Part shown: positions 5,569 through 7,969 of the stretch, piece after piece
How the letters are laid out: every line of letters starts with the position of its first letter
Position numbering within the stretch: the stretch's first letter is position 1
Assembly (NCBI GenBank): GCA_002417685.1
Contig: DICP01000075.1
Span: 2,461 to 10,429 of the forward strand
Direction: 5' to 3'
Length of the DNA: 7,969 nt
DNA from: Candidatus Mesolinea sp. UBA5823
GTDB taxonomy: Bacteria; Chloroflexota; Anaerolineae; Anaerolineales; Anaerolineaceae
Notes under the pieces: generated by a model
Databases searched by the model: none
Told to the model about the DNA's origin: nothing
What the model saw: only the letters and a program-made list of their open reading frames with translations
Translations under genes and position numbers: made by a program

Positions 5569-7491
5569 ATGGAGAACAAATTGAACCAAATTAATCATTA
5601 CAACGCTAATGATATCCAAATCTTGGAAGGACTTGAAGCCGTACGCCGCCGCCCAGGTATGTATGTTGGCGGCACGGACATAAAAGCTTTACATCATCTC
5701 ATCTATGAAGTTGTTGATAATTCTATCGATGAAGCTTTAGCGGGTGTTTGTAACCGTATCTCGGTAACCATCCATGAAGATGACAGCGTTACCGTAGAAG
5801 ATAATGGCCGCGGAATTCCGGTAGATATCCACCCAGAGCGAGGCATCTCTGCTTTGCAAGTCGTGATGACTGTATTGCACGCCGGAGGAAAATTTGGCGG
5901 AGGAAGTTATAAAGTCTCAGGTGGCTTGCACGGTGTGGGTGTTTCAGCCGTCAACGCACTCTCGGAATGGTGTGAGGTTACAGTTCGCCGAGAGGGTAAA
6001 ATCTACTTTCAACGTTATGAACGCGGCATCCCGCAAGCACCTGTCAAACAAATCGGCACATACAAAGGTGAAGAGACCGGTACCTCCACAACCTTCAAGT
6101 TTGATCGTGAAATCTTCAAGGGTGATGTCAATTACCGCTTTGATACTTTAGTAACACGCTTTCGGGAGATGGCTTTCGTCGCTCGCGGTGTCACCATTAT
6201 GCTCAAAGATGAGCGCGAAGACCGCGAAATGACTTTTCACTTCGAGGGCGGCATTGCTTCTTTTGTGCGCTACCTGAATAGAAATAAAGAAGTCTTACAC
6301 GAACCAATTTATGGCGAGAAAGAAATCGATAATATTGACATCGAATTCGTAGTGCAATATACAGATTCCTACGCTGAATCCGTTTACACCTTTGCTAATA
6401 CGATTAATACCATCGATGGCGGCACCCATTTGACGGGTTTACGGACAGCAGTCACTCGCAGCATTAATGATTATGCCCGTAAGGTTGGGCTGCTCAAAGA
6501 TTCTGACCCCAACTTTAGCGGTGATGACACTCGAGAGGGGATGACTGCTATTGTTAGCATCAAGCATCCCGATCCGCAATTCGAAAGCCAGACTAAAGTC
6601 AAGCTGATGAACCCGGAGGTGCAAACCTACGTGCAACAAGTTGTTGGAGATACCTTCTCAACTTTTCTGGAAGAGAACCCAGCAGCTGGCAAAGCAATCA
6701 TTCAAAAATGTCTGACTTCCGCACGCGCCCGCGACGCTGCCAAGAAAGCGCGCGATCTTGTAATCCGCAAATCCGCACTCGAATCAATGACCTTACCCGG
6801 CAAGTTAGCCGATTGCTCTGAACGTGATCCCTCTAAAACTGAACTCTACATCGTCGAGGGTGATTCGGCAGGTGGTTCCGCTAAGCAGGGCCGTGACCGG
6901 CATTTCCAAGCCATTTTGCCGCTGCGTGGGAAAATCCTTAATACGGAGCGCGCTCGTCTCGATAAAATCCTCGATAATCGTGAGGTGAAATCTTTAATCT
7001 CTGCACTCGGTACAAGCGTTGGCGATACGTTTGATATCTCTGGGCTGCGTTACAACCGCATCATCATCATGACTGATGCAGACGTGGATGGGGCTCACAT
7101 CCGGACGTTGCTGCTTACCTTTTTCTTCCGCTATATGCAGCCACTCATTGAAGAAGGCCACCTTTTTATTGCCCAACCGCCACTTTATCGGATTTCTTCA
7201 CGAAATCAAATTTATTATGCCTATTCAGATACAGAGAAAGACGAGTTGGTGGCTAAACTGGGAGGCATGAATAAAGTCAGCATTTCACGCTACAAAGGTT
7301 TAGGTGAAATGAATCCAGAGCAGCTTTGGGAAACGACCATGAACCCAGAAAACCGCACGCTCCTACAAGTGACCATCGAGGACGCAGCTGAAGCTGACCG
7401 AACCTTCGATATGCTTATGGGCAGCCAGGTGCCCCCGCGCCGGCGTTTTATTCAGACGCACGCTAAAGAAGTCCGCAACCTGGATATTTAA
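5569..7491 (+). CDS. gyrB: DNA gyrase subunit B
   Basis: GyrB is the ATPase subunit of the A2B2 gyrase that introduces negative supercoils into DNA in the cytoplasm. The 640-residue length is normal for the common short form, which lacks the insertion seen in enterobacterial GyrB. The GHKL ATPase region contains E47 and N51 (EVVDNSIDEAL), D78 (DNGRGIP) and the glycine-rich lid GGLHGVG (118-124). The transducer contains Q341 and K343 (SQTKVKL), which contact ATP from the second domain. R141 corresponds to the coumarin-contact Arg136 of Escherichia coli. The TOPRIM domain has E430 (EGDSAGGSA) and D503/D505/D507 (MTDADVDGAH), the Mg2+-binding catalytic set. R453 replaces the E. coli Lys447 in PLRGK, as in many Gram-positive enzymes. 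The tail ending in RRRFIQTHAKEVRNLDI is the GyrB-type C-terminus, which favours GyrB over ParE. No gyrA is in the window. The start is uncertain: ATG 5569 lacks an upstream Shine-Dalgarno sequence, while an in-frame TTG at 5581 has one. Confidence 0.97.
   Translation: MENKLNQINHYNANDIQILEGLEAVRRRPGMYVGGTDIKALHHLIYEVVDNSIDEALAGVCNRISVTIHEDDSVTVEDNGRGIPVDIHPERGISALQVVMTVLHAGGKFGGGSYKVSGGLHGVGVSAVNALSEWCEVTVRREGKIYFQRYERGIPQAPVKQIGTYKGEETGTSTTFKFDREIFKGDVNYRFDTLVTRFREMAFVARGVTIMLKDEREDREMTFHFEGGIASFVRYLNRNKEVLHEPIYGEKEIDNIDIEFVVQYTDSYAESVYTFANTINTIDGGTHLTGLRTAVTRSINDYARKVGLLKDSDPNFSGDDTREGMTAIVSIKHPDPQFESQTKVKLMNPEVQTYVQQVVGDTFSTFLEENPAAGKAIIQKCLTSARARDAAKKARDLVIRKSALESMTLPGKLADCSERDPSKTELYIVEGDSAGGSAKQGRDRHFQAILPLRGKILNTERARLDKILDNREVKSLISALGTSVGDTFDISGLRYNRIIIMTDADVDGAHIRTLLLTFFFRYMQPLIEEGHLFIAQPPLYRISSRNQIYYAYSDTEKDELVAKLGGMNKVSISRYKGLGEMNPEQLWETTMNPENRTLLQVTIEDAAEADRTFDMLMGSQVPPRRRFIQTHAKEVRNLDI
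5571..5574 (+). promoter_or_regulatory. GGAG motif that may place the gyrB start at TTG 5581
   Basis: GGAG lies six bases before an in-frame TTG at 5581, ideal ribosome-binding spacing, but it sits inside the first codons if ATG 5569 is used. Using TTG would remove only four residues (MENK), all ahead of the conserved region. Both starts give a complete enzyme. Confidence 0.35.
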
Positions 7492-7532
7492 AATACCTCG
7501 GCTAAGCGGCAGCGTGCCACTTTGTGAGTTAC

Positions 7533-7969
7533 ATGGAACGCAAGATTCTGCACCTCGATTTGGATGCATTTTTCTGCTCGGTTGAAGAGCTACTTGATCC
7601 AAAGCTGAAAGGCAAGCCATTTGCAGTTGGGGGCAATCCACAAGGACGTGGCGTGGTTTCTTCCTGCTCTTATGCCGCGCGCAAATTTGGCGTGCATTCT
7701 GCTATGCCTATGGCGCGAGCGCTTTCCCTCTGCCCTGAGCTAATCGTCATCCATCATCGGCATGGGCTCTATGGTGAGTACTCCAACAAAGTCATGGATA
7801 TTTTGCGCTCGTATACGCCCCTCTTTCAGCAAGTTTCCATTGATGAAGCCTTTTTAGATGTGAGCGACTTGCCAAAGCCGGCTGGGGTGATTGCCCGAGA
7901 GATTCAGGAGCGTGTGGATCACGAGGTGCATCTTCCCTGCTCGCTTGGCGTGGCAACCAATAAACTCGT
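7533..7969 (+). CDS. dinB: DNA polymerase IV (Y-family), 5' part, cut by the window end
   Basis: The visible 145 codons begin MERKILHLDLDAFFCSVEE, the classic Y-family start. DinB is an error-prone translesion polymerase that copies past damaged bases, usually with the beta clamp. The catalytic carboxylates are present: D9 (HLDLD) in the first motif and D104-E105 (VSIDEAFLDV) in the third. F14 matches the steric-gate Phe13 of Escherichia coli Pol IV. The nucleotide-binding stretch SCSYAARKFGVHSAMPMARAL (about 44-64) and the YSNKVMDIL segment are typical. LPCSLGVATNKL at 134-145 leads into the thumb region, beyond the window. The little-finger domain and clamp-binding tail are therefore not visible, and intactness cannot be judged. 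The gene starts 41 bases after gyrB in the same direction. That gap holds only a weak four-pair GGCA/TGCC stem (7508-7518) without a T-tract, so read-through from gyrB is plausible. No SOS-type operator was recognised there. GTG at 7524, in frame, is an alternative start adding three residues. Confidence 0.95.
   Translation, partial: MERKILHLDLDAFFCSVEELLDPKLKGKPFAVGGNPQGRGVVSSCSYAARKFGVHSAMPMARALSLCPELIVIHHRHGLYGEYSNKVMDILRSYTPLFQQVSIDEAFLDVSDLPKPAGVIAREIQERVDHEVHLPCSLGVATNKL

Noticed and set aside
5894..6151. Alternative-frame plus-strand open frame inside gyrB, and antisense ones at 6439-6639 and 6994-7176
   Set aside because: Fully inside an intact, highly conserved gyrB reading frame; no independent support.
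7508..7518. GGCA-GCG-TGCC stem between gyrB and dinB as a terminator
   Set aside because: Only four base pairs with a three-base loop and no T-tract after it.
7363..7641. Antisense open frame spanning the gyrB end and dinB start
   Set aside because: It runs opposite two confidently identified genes and has no domain features.

Overview
The window looks like an ordinary chromosomal segment of a Chloroflexota bacterium, probably of the class Anaerolineae. This placement is an inference. It rests on the style of the GyrB sequence, the long Thr/Pro (TPTPT-like) stalk of the first protein, which is typical of Chloroflexota surface proteins, and the mid-range base composition. There are no phage, plasmid, insertion-sequence, CRISPR or tRNA/rRNA signs. 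The segment is densely coded, with six genes and intergenic gaps that are short or absent.

Layout. 1-83 is a short upstream region with an extended -10 promoter candidate. 84-2720 (+) encodes a large secreted, membrane-anchored surface protein: signal peptide, beta-sandwich-like N-terminus, parallel beta-helix, fibronectin-III-like domain, Thr/Pro stalk, C-terminal membrane anchor. 2796-3647 (+) encodes a metallo-beta-lactamase-fold hydrolase with a complete metal site and its own promoter candidate. It runs tail-to-tail into 3644-4471 (-), a polytopic membrane protein of unknown function; the two genes overlap by four bases. 4472-4578 is a divergent intergenic region carrying two outward extended -10 promoters and a near-perfect 23-bp inverted repeat between them. 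4579-5553 (+) is a second, unrelated six-helix membrane protein of unknown function. 15 bp downstream is gyrB (5569-7491, complete DNA gyrase B subunit), and 41 bp after that starts dinB (7533 onward, DNA polymerase IV), which the window end cuts off.

How the genes fit together. The membrane protein at 4579, gyrB and dinB are co-directional and closely spaced and could share a transcript, which would place replication-topology and translesion-synthesis functions together. The first gene, the hydrolase and the minus-strand membrane protein show no obvious functional link to them.

The most interesting signals are regulatory. The -10 elements of the two divergent membrane-protein genes sit so close to their start codons that the mRNAs are predicted to be leaderless or nearly so, and a hairpin/operator-like palindrome lies between the two promoters. 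I saw no clear evidence of a novel multi-gene system. The protein-level unknowns are the two membrane proteins and the mosaic surface protein.
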